DNA of 64,000 bases, taken from the IMG/VR virus record IMGVR_UViG_3300012271_000010, positions 1 through 64,000 of that record; one strand, written 5' to 3'. Made by a program: the position numbers and the translations under genes. The notes under the pieces were generated by a model. The model made no database searches, had not been told where the DNA came from, and saw only the letters and a list, made by a program, of their open reading frames with translations. This document shows positions 33,711 through 42,744 of the stretch, one piece after another (position 1 is the stretch's first letter; the number at the start of each line of letters is the position of its first letter). This DNA comes from a virus.

Positions 33711-34643
33711 ATGAGTCAAAAAGCAGTAGATCACTCAGGCGAGACTAGAGAGCAAGGAATACAAAGAAGATCTTTGTCCAAGTCAACATCTATCCACACA
33801 AAAGGGATAGCTGGTGGAGTCTTGCCTGAACCGATTCCGAAATTTAATAGAACAAAGAGTGAGAAAATTATTGAAGGTTCAAACAATACCTTTATTGTTT
33901 TGGGTCGCGATAGACCAGCAAGCAGACTCAGTGGTTTCGGAGGAACAGGAGACACGCAAGCAGGCGCAATTGATTTGGTTGTTGGCAGACTTGGACCACT
34001 AGTTCAAGCTAACGTTTGGGCAGATAATGATTTCTTAAGAGACTCAGCTCGAATTTATATTAGTCAAAAATCGAATGTTGATGATAATTTTAGATTATCA
34101 GATGGAACAGTGGGGAATGCTAAAGGTTCCTCCGCTATTGCTTTAAAAGCTGATGACATCAGAATTATCGCTAGAGAAGGGATCAAATTAATTACTGGTA
34201 CTGACAGAGAAAACTCCAGAGGCGGCAGCGTCGACGCCATTGCTGGAATTGATTTGATTGCAGGGAACGATGGGTCTGTAGCCAAAAACGCTGGTGAAAC
34301 AGGTTTACAACCTATAGTTAAAGCGAAGAATACAGAAGAAGCTTTGGACAAAATGTTGAAACTTATTTCAAGTCTTGGTGGTATTGTATCTGCTTTTTTA
34401 CAGTCACAAATGACTTATAACTCAATTCTAGGAACTCATTTCCATGTGTCACCTTTTTACGGTATTCCAACGACCCCTTCATCTCTCGCTTCATCAGGAG
34501 CTAGCACAGCTGCTACTAATATGATGAACGATTGTATTTCAGGTCTGCAAAAACACAAGTCTAACATTTCTAGTGTTAGGAATACTTATCTCAAAACCCA
34601 CGGTAAAAAATATATCGGAAGCCGTTACAACAATACCAACTAA
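33711..34643 (+). CDS. Baseplate/hub-associated virion protein
   Basis: 310 residues, coupled closely to the hub gene. A central part rich in glycine and turns (SGFGGTGDTQAGAIDLVVGR, NDNFRLSDGTVGNAKGSSAI, DRENSRGGSVDAIAGIDLI) looks like repeated beta strands, and an HFHVSPFYGIPTTP segment resembles spike or PAAR-associated proteins. A hub or spike accessory role fits the location; no specific T4 counterpart is proven. Confidence 0.7.
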   Translation: MSQKAVDHSGETREQGIQRRSLSKSTSIHTKGIAGGVLPEPIPKFNRTKSEKIIEGSNNTFIVLGRDRPASRLSGFGGTGDTQAGAIDLVVGRLGPLVQANVWADNDFLRDSARIYISQKSNVDDNFRLSDGTVGNAKGSSAIALKADDIRIIAREGIKLITGTDRENSRGGSVDAIAGIDLIAGNDGSVAKNAGETGLQPIVKAKNTEEALDKMLKLISSLGGIVSAFLQSQMTYNSILGTHFHVSPFYGIPTTPSSLASSGASTAATNMMNDCISGLQKHKSNISSVRNTYLKTHGKKYIGSRYNNTN

Positions 34644-34644
34644 C

Positions 34645-37600
34645 ATGCCAATATCTCAAAAATTTGTTATAGATCTTCGAAGACTGCGAAACGATACTAG
34701 TAAGGTCTCATCCTTGTTGACTAAGCTCGGAAAAGATATGAATTTTGCTGGTTTTTATACACCAGGATTTGATTTCGCTATCCAAGCTAATGCAATTTTG
34801 TTGTTTCCTGAATCATTGCGTGCTCTTATAAACTTCAACGTAAAAGAGATGAATAACCACGATGCATTTAATAATGAATGGAAAGGTTATACTTCCTATG
34901 ATTTTGTTGAGTTAGCTGTTGATTTATCTTACAACGTTATTACTTCGATTCGACTTCTAGGAGACACCAAGAAGAAGACTATCGAACAAATTCGTTTTGC
35001 TTTGTTCGATATTGATAATGAATTATTCACTCCAACAACTATAAATACTGTTTCGAATATCAAAGAAATTTCTGATGGCATCACGGAATTTTTTGGTGCT
35101 GATAACACGTCTCTTTCCTGTAATGTAAACAGTTCTTCCTCAAGAGTTCCGTTGTTGCAAAATCGTATTAATTCGAATATTGAGTGGTCTAACTATATCA
35201 AAGAATATGTTATTCCAAAGCCTAAAATCCTCTCTTTAGAAGTAAACGTAAATCTCCAGTGTGGTGGAGAGGTTTTTGCTTCCTTCCTTAGTGAATTTGA
35301 AACAAAATCATTTAAAACTGATGAAGAGAAGATTGCAGAAGAACAAATTTGGGAAAGTGTTGAGTTTAAAAAACAAATTTCTGAAATGCAAAGCAGATGT
35401 GTTGAAGTGATAAACACCTCAGCAGATATTTTGGAGGATCCGACCGCTCTAGTCAATAAGATTCAGACGTTAGGTGACGCATATTCACAATTTTTTGATA
35501 AAATTTCTTTGGAATGTTTGATCAAATCTGCCATGAAGTGTATTGCTCCGCCTTTAACATGTAAAGAAATACTTGCTGGTTTTGAACTTAAAGATATTGA
35601 AAGTAAGATTGAGTTAGCTTTCCCGAACGTACCTAGAATTGCTTCTCTTGTTAAGAAAGCAGCTACAAATGCGAGAACATCTTTTTCAGACGAATTTGAA
35701 GCAGCAAGTGCGTTTTTAGACGAGATTGAAGAGGTCATCGATTTGGAAGTAATCTGTGATGTAGCTAAATTTAATTTAGCATTTCAAATACCGACAATTG
35801 AACTTCCAGAACTTCCTATAATTGATTTATTTGCTTCTGTAGAAATAGCTATTGAAGACGCTATTTTATCCGCATTGACTGTTTCAATTTTAGAAATGTT
35901 GTTGAAAATCCTTGAAGATTTACAGTCTTGTAATAATTTGGACTCTTTCATCGCAGGGGCAATTAACGGACAAATTCCTACACCATCTGGGTTAAACAAT
36001 GATCTGAACAAGATGTTTGGTTTACTTGTTGATAGTGATCCTTTGGGAACATCTCGCGATATAGTTTCATCTCTTGGCTCTAAATGGCAGAACTTTGTGA
36101 AACAGGCAGAACCATTATTAAATGAACAAGTAAAATTAGAGAATCAAACGAATCCTGAGGTACTTGGAGAGGCTGCTCAACTCCGTAATCAGATAGACTC
36201 TTATGGTGGATTGGAGAGCTTACTGGAAGCTGTAGAGGGCAACATAGGAGTTGCTGCTGCTAGAGCTGTCTTTGTTGCGTTCTTTCAAGGACAAATTAAT
36301 TTTTCTCAACTATTAGTATTCCAAGGTACCGACGGTGCTACTGCTCTTCGAGCTTTTTTTAACGAAATTGGTTTGTTTGAAATAGACGAAGAAGAAAAAA
36401 GTTTCGTCTTAAGAATGTCAGATGAACAATCGATTGTAGTTTTCAATGCCATTGGAAGAGCATCTAGAGCAAATATTGATACGAGTGGCGCTGCTTTAGT
36501 CGACGCCATCGGCGGTTTATTAAATGATGTTGTAGCCGTTCTTTCTCCCGCTGATACTTTGAATCTTTTAGCAGGAACTCCTTCCCTCAAAGTGGTAGAA
36601 GTTATTATAGAATTGATCAAAGTTAGTAGGGAAGAGATTCATTTTATAAATAAACCAGATCAAATTATCCAACTTTTTAAAACTCTTGGGGATGCAACTG
36701 GAACATCAGCTATGAAAAATGGTGTTGTTTTAGCTTCTAATGTTAGAAGAAACAGAGATATTCCAAGAAAATTTTGTCCTGAAGACGATGAAGCGCTTAG
36801 GTTGCAAGAACAGATTCTCATTAGAAGTTTCCCACCTGAAGAGGTCCGAACTATAATTGATGAAATTATTGAAAAGCGTAGAATTCGTTACAACGAGTTA
36901 GGTGATATTTTAGTTCGTCTTGGCGACGATGACTTTTCTCCTACCGAGATACTGGAACCAATTCTTTGTGGTTTTAATCCAGATGGTTCACGTCCAGCTA
37001 TAGTTGACGACGCTTTGAACACAACAATTAACACGATTTTTGAATCAACTAAAATGGCTTTCGACAGAGAGATTCCAAGATATCCAGATGCCTTATCCTC
37101 TGAGGAAAAAATAACAAGAATTGTCCCAAGAACAATCAGAAGACGCGGTGATCGACCAGTGTTTGGCTCCGACGACGGAAATTTGTTTGGAACTTTTACA
37201 ACTTTTCTTGAAGGTCTTGGCTTAGACAATCCTTTTGATAGTGAAGGCAACTCAGAAAGAATCATAAATCCCGAATGGTCAAAAATTGTCTCACAAGGGC
37301 TCGTTCCCCCAGAAGGTGATGGCTCGGCACGAGATAACAGGTTAGGACCATTCACAGAAGGTCCTCCTGCACCAATTCAGGATGTTGTTAAGAGAGTGGG
37401 TGTTAATTTCAAAAGAGCGTTTAAATTCGAAGACGCGGTTACTATTAAACAGTCGAATGAAAATTCTTTTGAAGTACAGATAAAAGGAAGTCTCCCTGTG
37501 CAATCCCCTGTACAGCAGTTTTCTCCTGTTCCTGCTACGCCGCCAAGTTGGGTAATTTCATACAAAGAACAAGACCAAATTTTAAGTTTGTCTCTTGCTG

Positions 37601-40488
37601 CTCAAGGTTTTTTCTATTCTTCTAGACTTGGGCGAGTTGAGTTCTCTGATAATTTTCATTTTTCCGAAGACTTTAGTAGAGATCTTTCCCCGGAAATTCT
37701 GGAAAGAACAGCAGAATTGAACAGATCAGTAGATGGTGTTAACTCTAAGCCAGAAATATTTTCAAGTCTCTTGAAAGAGAAACTTACTCCGGCTATTGAA
37801 GCTCAAAACGTAAATCTTTTCGAAGCATCCGCCGAGTTGTTTTTTAAAGATAGATACGAAGAGTTTGTTAAAAGTTTTCTTACTAATGCTGGAAAGAAGA
37901 TAGCGAATAATAGATTATTAAAGAAGATTCCGAATCAAAGCTTAGATCATCTTGGTCCTGGAACTTCTGAATTCAATTCCAAAGAACAAACAGAAACCTT
38001 AATTTTAAACTTGATTAATTTTTCTGCAACTCCAACAGACGGACAAAAAAGATGTAAAGCTGATCCTCACTTGCTCGATTTAGAATTTATCAAATCAATC
38101 GTTAAAAGTGAATATGATAAAGATTGTGAAACAGAGAGCAATAATGATGGAGTTAGTCGCTCTAAAGGACCTATGAACTCATCAGGTTTTGTTGGCGTTG
38201 TACTTACCGTCGTCAGATTATATGTTATTGAATACGTTCTTCGTGGGTTGTTTGTATTTGATGAATATGGTTATAAAACAGAATTCGCCGAAGACCAATT
38301 GTTGATTGATTATGTCTCATTTAGGATAAAGAAGGATCTTGAGAGACAAGGTGAATTAGCTCAAGGTACAAGATATTACGACGCTTTCGAAAGAGAGGTT
38401 GTAGTTGCTTACAAAAAACTTCTTAAAAATGAAGATTTCGGAATTGAAGAAGAAGAACTTCCTCTTGCTGGTCCTGATGGCGTCCCCGCCGAACTTAAGA
38501 TTCTCGTGAGAGAACAATTGAAATCTGTTCTTGAGAAGATTGGAGAGATCGTAGGAGTGAATTCTGATTCACTTGAAGATAATCTTATTAAAGACTTGTT
38601 GTCGAATGTTCCAAATCTAGATACTTTTTCTTTATTTGGAAATGGCACAGTAGAAAATTCTGATTATACCTCTTTAGATTCAAGAATGTCTTCTTTATTC
38701 CAACCAGAAAGAAAAGAAAGTATTCCTTTTCCACCAGTTCCGCCCCAAGTAGCTGCTATAACCGATTCTGAAGGAAAATACGCTATTGAACGTTATATTC
38801 GTGTTCCTTTGTCCTCGAACGAAAGTTTAAGAACAGAACAGCAACGAACTGGACTCAAAGACGTAGTAAACTTTAAAAACTTTGAAGAATTCTTAAGTAA
38901 CAATGAACAATTCAATAATAAAAGAATGGAAGAACTTTTTGAGGAGCCTTTTAAATATGGTTATAGATTAGTGTTTATTTCACCAGTTTCTGCTGAAGCA
39001 GCCACTGTTCCTGAGATAAACAATAGCCAAAAAAGTTTTAAATTAAACGGACCAATCAGGATGAACTTGAGAGATTCTGTTTTAAAATCAGAAAAAGCAT
39101 TTCATGTTCTAGAGAAAGAAAAAACAAACTCAGATGAACCAGTAGGAAAGTTGAATGAGTTCTTGTCTAATTTTGGTCTTGATATCGATGTAGGCTCCAC
39201 TGTTCCTTCACCAATTGGTGAACCATTAATACCTGAACTTCCAGTCTACAAACAATTTAATACAGTTCCTATTGCTCAAGTAGAAATTTCTATAGATAAC
39301 TTTTCGAATATTCAAGCAGCACGAGGTAATATTTTAAATGTTTTTAAATCTGATTATGAGTCACGTTTGTTGGAAGAGTTATCTAATTCTGTCGATGTTC
39401 GTACTCTATTTGAATATTGTTTTTTCTCAAAAAGACTTATCACTTTCATGTTAATTCAAAGCTCTATGGTTTTGAATAGTGAAGATATGAAATTTTTATT
39501 TGAAGGAACAAAAATTGAGCTTAAAAAACTGTTTGATATCTTGAGAAATATGGGAGACTATACTAGCAAGAGTGATGAACAATTCTTAGATGGTGTTCCT
39601 GGTAATGCTGGAGCATATAAAGCAGAATTCGACCAAATTGGTAGCCCATCAGGTCCAAAGAGTCCAGATGCATTTTATTTATCATCTATTACTCCAATTT
39701 TGATTCTTCGCGGACTCGCTGAACTGATAGACCCAAATATAGCTATAACAGCAAAGATTGTGGCTGCCGGTAACGCTGGTTATTTATTGCCAAAGTTTGT
39801 GCGTTTGCCAAATGGAAAGATTAAACTTTCTGGAACTGAAGATAATCCAGGTCCACCAGTAATCCAATTTACTCCTGTTGGAATTATAAACCCCAATACA
39901 GGATTCGAGTGTATCGTAAGAGCGTCTGATGACCTCCCTTCTTGGGCAGATGAAGAAACTTTGGTAGAATGGAAATCTCCTATTCTTCCTAGTTTTCCAG
40001 GACTCCCAGAGTTAACTTTGCCCCCACCAGGTGGACTTTTAACTATCCCGCGTGGTCCAAATCGTGAGATCTTTGGTTTAGACCGTAGTTTTAACACAGA
40101 AAATCCTAATTCTGTTGTTTTGAGTGTACCAGAATTCCCAGGAGAGTCTATAAACCTTCCTTATGGTTTAGTATCTTTGGCTTTATTGCCAATGCAGTTG
40201 TTTTTCCCGCTTATAGGAAACTTTGCTGGTCCTCCATATAACATTAATATACCACTGGGAATTGAGTTCTTAAAACTCGAACCATTGATTTATCAATTAC
40301 CAAATTACAAATTTTCTGTTGAAGACACCGATGTGGCAACAGAACTTTTGGCTTCAGAAGGAATTGATTTGGGAGCAGCCAAAAGAATTAAATGTAAAGA
40401 TAACACTGAGGCAACCTCAGCACCATCAGATATTACAGAGTCTGATCCAACAAACCCTAATTTGCCAAAAACTAGCGATAGTTGTTAA
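34645..40488 (+). CDS. Very large virion protein (1,947 residues)
   Basis: The ATG at 34645, one base after the upstream stop, is preferred to an in-frame ATG in the previous gene. Mostly helical and acidic in the first 750 residues (DAILSALTVSILEMLLKILE, GAALVDAIGGLLNDVVAVL), then mixed with proline-rich links (FPPVPPQVAAITDSE, TVPSPIGEPLIPELPVYKQ). Several Cys occur but there is no enzyme motif. Between hub and wedge genes it should be a tail or baseplate component. A tape-measure role is possible but the long membrane-like segments typical of those proteins are not evident. Confidence 0.7.
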   Translation: MPISQKFVIDLRRLRNDTSKVSSLLTKLGKDMNFAGFYTPGFDFAIQANAILLFPESLRALINFNVKEMNNHDAFNNEWKGYTSYDFVELAVDLSYNVITSIRLLGDTKKKTIEQIRFALFDIDNELFTPTTINTVSNIKEISDGITEFFGADNTSLSCNVNSSSSRVPLLQNRINSNIEWSNYIKEYVIPKPKILSLEVNVNLQCGGEVFASFLSEFETKSFKTDEEKIAEEQIWESVEFKKQISEMQSRCVEVINTSADILEDPTALVNKIQTLGDAYSQFFDKISLECLIKSAMKCIAPPLTCKEILAGFELKDIESKIELAFPNVPRIASLVKKAATNARTSFSDEFEAASAFLDEIEEVIDLEVICDVAKFNLAFQIPTIELPELPIIDLFASVEIAIEDAILSALTVSILEMLLKILEDLQSCNNLDSFIAGAINGQIPTPSGLNNDLNKMFGLLVDSDPLGTSRDIVSSLGSKWQNFVKQAEPLLNEQVKLENQTNPEVLGEAAQLRNQIDSYGGLESLLEAVEGNIGVAAARAVFVAFFQGQINFSQLLVFQGTDGATALRAFFNEIGLFEIDEEEKSFVLRMSDEQSIVVFNAIGRASRANIDTSGAALVDAIGGLLNDVVAVLSPADTLNLLAGTPSLKVVEVIIELIKVSREEIHFINKPDQIIQLFKTLGDATGTSAMKNGVVLASNVRRNRDIPRKFCPEDDEALRLQEQILIRSFPPEEVRTIIDEIIEKRRIRYNELGDILVRLGDDDFSPTEILEPILCGFNPDGSRPAIVDDALNTTINTIFESTKMAFDREIPRYPDALSSEEKITRIVPRTIRRRGDRPVFGSDDGNLFGTFTTFLEGLGLDNPFDSEGNSERIINPEWSKIVSQGLVPPEGDGSARDNRLGPFTEGPPAPIQDVVKRVGVNFKRAFKFEDAVTIKQSNENSFEVQIKGSLPVQSPVQQFSPVPATPPSWVISYKEQDQILSLSLAAQGFFYSSRLGRVEFSDNFHFSEDFSRDLSPEILERTAELNRSVDGVNSKPEIFSSLLKEKLTPAIEAQNVNLFEASAELFFKDRYEEFVKSFLTNAGKKIANNRLLKKIPNQSLDHLGPGTSEFNSKEQTETLILNLINFSATPTDGQKRCKADPHLLDLEFIKSIVKSEYDKDCETESNNDGVSRSKGPMNSSGFVGVVLTVVRLYVIEYVLRGLFVFDEYGYKTEFAEDQLLIDYVSFRIKKDLERQGELAQGTRYYDAFEREVVVAYKKLLKNEDFGIEEEELPLAGPDGVPAELKILVREQLKSVLEKIGEIVGVNSDSLEDNLIKDLLSNVPNLDTFSLFGNGTVENSDYTSLDSRMSSLFQPERKESIPFPPVPPQVAAITDSEGKYAIERYIRVPLSSNESLRTEQQRTGLKDVVNFKNFEEFLSNNEQFNNKRMEELFEEPFKYGYRLVFISPVSAEAATVPEINNSQKSFKLNGPIRMNLRDSVLKSEKAFHVLEKEKTNSDEPVGKLNEFLSNFGLDIDVGSTVPSPIGEPLIPELPVYKQFNTVPIAQVEISIDNFSNIQAARGNILNVFKSDYESRLLEELSNSVDVRTLFEYCFFSKRLITFMLIQSSMVLNSEDMKFLFEGTKIELKKLFDILRNMGDYTSKSDEQFLDGVPGNAGAYKAEFDQIGSPSGPKSPDAFYLSSITPILILRGLAELIDPNIAITAKIVAAGNAGYLLPKFVRLPNGKIKLSGTEDNPGPPVIQFTPVGIINPNTGFECIVRASDDLPSWADEETLVEWKSPILPSFPGLPELTLPPPGGLLTIPRGPNREIFGLDRSFNTENPNSVVLSVPEFPGESINLPYGLVSLALLPMQLFFPLIGNFAGPPYNINIPLGIEFLKLEPLIYQLPNYKFSVEDTDVATELLASEGIDLGAAKRIKCKDNTEATSAPSDITESDPTNPNLPKTSDSC

Positions 40489-40515
40489 GCATGATAATTA
40501 CTTAGGAGGGAAATC

Positions 40516-40890
40516 ATGGCTTCATTTACACCAAAGCTTCCATTGAGTTTCGGAGATTCGCCTGACTATCAAAACATAGTTGCGATTAAAGAATTGGTAA
40601 AACAAAATTTAAAGAACTTATGCTTAACTATCCCAGGAGAAAGGTTGATGGATAGCGATTTCGGCGTAGGTCTGAAAACTTTCTTATTTGAACAAAACTT
40701 GGAAACTACATATGGTGACATATCAGCTAAAATAGAAGAACAAGTAAATATCTACATGCCATTTGTTGAAGTTGATGATATTATAGTTATCCCAGATGAA
40801 GATAATGAAAATCTAATACGCGTACAGGTGCAATATTATGTTACTCCAACATCTCAAAGTGATATCCTAAAATTATCAATAAATAGATAA
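40516..40890 (+). CDS. gp25-like baseplate wedge protein
   Basis: 124 residues of the GPW/gp25 family: LSFGDSPDYQNI, VKQNLKNLCLTIPGERLMDSDFGVGLKTFLFE (PGER and FGxxLxxFLF signature) and SAKIEEQVNIYMPFV. T4 gp25 is a small wedge subunit needed for baseplate and sheath assembly. AGGAGGG seven bases before the ATG is one of the strongest ribosome sites in the late region. Confidence 0.95.
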   Translation: MASFTPKLPLSFGDSPDYQNIVAIKELVKQNLKNLCLTIPGERLMDSDFGVGLKTFLFEQNLETTYGDISAKIEEQVNIYMPFVEVDDIIVIPDEDNENLIRVQVQYYVTPTSQSDILKLSINR

Positions 40891-40912
40891 CTACTTATAA
40901 GGTGAAAAATGT

Positions 40913-40927
40913 ATTGGTCTGACCAAT
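40913..40927 (+). promoter_or_regulatory. 15-bp palindrome upstream of the wedge gene
   Basis: ATTGGTC-T-GACCAAT is a perfect 7-bp inverted repeat with a 1-nt centre, 21 bases before the gp6-like start. It could be an operator or processing hairpin. A TTATAAG sequence 10-20 bases upstream might be a late promoter, but a T4-type TATAAATA is not present. Confidence 0.45.
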
Positions 40928-40947
40928 AAAATCAAGGAGTCTTTACT

Positions 40948-42744
40948 ATGCCTAAAAAAAACGTGCCAATCTCTTATTTTTCCAGAGATTTTGAATCAAT
41001 CAAAAAGTCTTTAGTTGAACATGCGAAAAGATATTATTCTGATTCATTTACAGACTTTAACGAGGCTGGATTTGGTTCGCTTTTTCTAGATACTGCTGCA
41101 TATACTGGGGATATTCTCTCCTTTTACTTAGATTATCAGGCAAATGAATCTTTTTTAGAAACAGCAAACGAGTATGATAATGTTTTGCGTCATGCTAAGC
41201 CATTGGGTTACAGATTACAAGAAAACCCTTCATCACATGGAGTTTTGACTTTTTTTGTTCTTGTGCAAGCAAATGAAGTGGGTCTTGGTCCAGACTCTCG
41301 ATACATTCCTATTTTAAAAAAGAACAGTATATTTTCTGCCAAAAATGGTAATAACTTTACTTTAGTAGAAGATGTGTTTTTTGGCGACCCGGATAATGAA
41401 ATTGTAGTTGCTAGAGTCGACGACATTACTGGTCTGCCAACTTCTTATGCGATTCGCGCTTTTGGAAGAGCGGTCTCTGGACGTTTGGAAGAAACCTTCA
41501 TTACTGTTGGAGATTTTGAAAGATTTCTTACTGTTTCTCTTGATATAGGAAATGTTGCAGAAATTATCTTAGTTGAAGATGCAGAAGGTCACGAGTATTA
41601 TGAAGTTGATTTTTTATCGCAGGATGTAGTTTACAAATCAGTACTAAATCGTTCGTCAGACTCGCAAAACGCCCCTGACTTGTTAAAACCTTTTACGGTC
41701 CCCCGTCGCTTTATTGTTGATAGAAAAGAAGGAAAAGTATTTCTTCAATTTGGTTCTGGCAACGATGATTCGGATAGAACTTCAGAAAGAATTGTTGATC
41801 CTTCTCGTGTAATTTTAGATGTACATGGTCGGACAAGTATACCAGATACTTCTTTCGATCCTACTAATTTAATTAAAACAGATAAGTTTGGAATCTCTCC
41901 AGCTAATACAACTTTAAGAGTTGTTGTTCGAGCGAATACCGTTGATAACGTAAATGCATCCTCTGATTCTGTTGTCGAAACAGTAAATGCTAATTTTGAT
42001 TTTAATGATTTACCCACTTTAGATAGAGGATTGGTAAACTCAGTAAAAGCTTCGATTGAAGTGACTAATGAAGAGCCACTTATAGGAGATGTTACTCTCC
42101 CCGACGCCCAAGAATTAAAACTTCGTGTATACAACTCTTTTGCTTCTCAAAATAGAGCAGTAACTTTGCAAGATTATATAGCTTTGGTATATAATATGCC
42201 ATCTGAATTTGGTTCTGTCAAAAGAGTAAATGTTGTTAGAGATCCAGATTCTTTTAAAAGAAACTTGAATCTTTATACGATTTCCGAAAATCAGAATGGA
42301 ACATTGACTCCGACTTCCACTACTATAAAACAAAATTTGAAAGTTTGGCTAAATAAAAACAGAATGATTAACGATACAATTGATATTCTAGATGCTAAAA
42401 TAGTAAATTTAGGAATCAGTTACTCAGTAGTTGGTGATCTGGAAAGAGATAAATATGATATTTTAGCAGATGCGAACTTTGCTGTGTCTAATCTTTTTAA
42501 TAGTGTAAAAGATATTGGAGAGTCTCTATTTATCACGGATGTTTATGACACTTTAAAGAGAGTTTCTGGTGTAGTCGACGTTATAAGAGTGAAAGTGTCT
42601 CAAAAAGTGGGAGGGGTTTACTCAGATATACGTTTTAATATAAACGAGCAAACATCAGCCGATGGACGTTATATTGTAGCTCCTGCTAATGTAATTTTTG
42701 AAGTTAAATATCCGATTGATGATATTAAAGGAGAAGTTAAGTAA
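40948..42744 (+). CDS. gp6/baseplate-J-like wedge protein
   Basis: 598 residues. ISYFSRDFESIKKSLVEHAK opens the protein, FTDFNEAGFGSLFLDTAAYTGDILSFYLD (residues about 30-60) is the baseplate-J entry motif, and NRAVTLQDYIALVYNMP with FGSVKRVNVVRDPD (about 390-430) follow. T4 gp6 links wedges into a ring. Order gp25-gp6 is conserved with other myoviruses. AAGGAG precedes the ATG; the next gene overlaps by one base. Confidence 0.9.
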   Translation: MPKKNVPISYFSRDFESIKKSLVEHAKRYYSDSFTDFNEAGFGSLFLDTAAYTGDILSFYLDYQANESFLETANEYDNVLRHAKPLGYRLQENPSSHGVLTFFVLVQANEVGLGPDSRYIPILKKNSIFSAKNGNNFTLVEDVFFGDPDNEIVVARVDDITGLPTSYAIRAFGRAVSGRLEETFITVGDFERFLTVSLDIGNVAEIILVEDAEGHEYYEVDFLSQDVVYKSVLNRSSDSQNAPDLLKPFTVPRRFIVDRKEGKVFLQFGSGNDDSDRTSERIVDPSRVILDVHGRTSIPDTSFDPTNLIKTDKFGISPANTTLRVVVRANTVDNVNASSDSVVETVNANFDFNDLPTLDRGLVNSVKASIEVTNEEPLIGDVTLPDAQELKLRVYNSFASQNRAVTLQDYIALVYNMPSEFGSVKRVNVVRDPDSFKRNLNLYTISENQNGTLTPTSTTIKQNLKVWLNKNRMINDTIDILDAKIVNLGISYSVVGDLERDKYDILADANFAVSNLFNSVKDIGESLFITDVYDTLKRVSGVVDVIRVKVSQKVGGVYSDIRFNINEQTSADGRYIVAPANVIFEVKYPIDDIKGEVK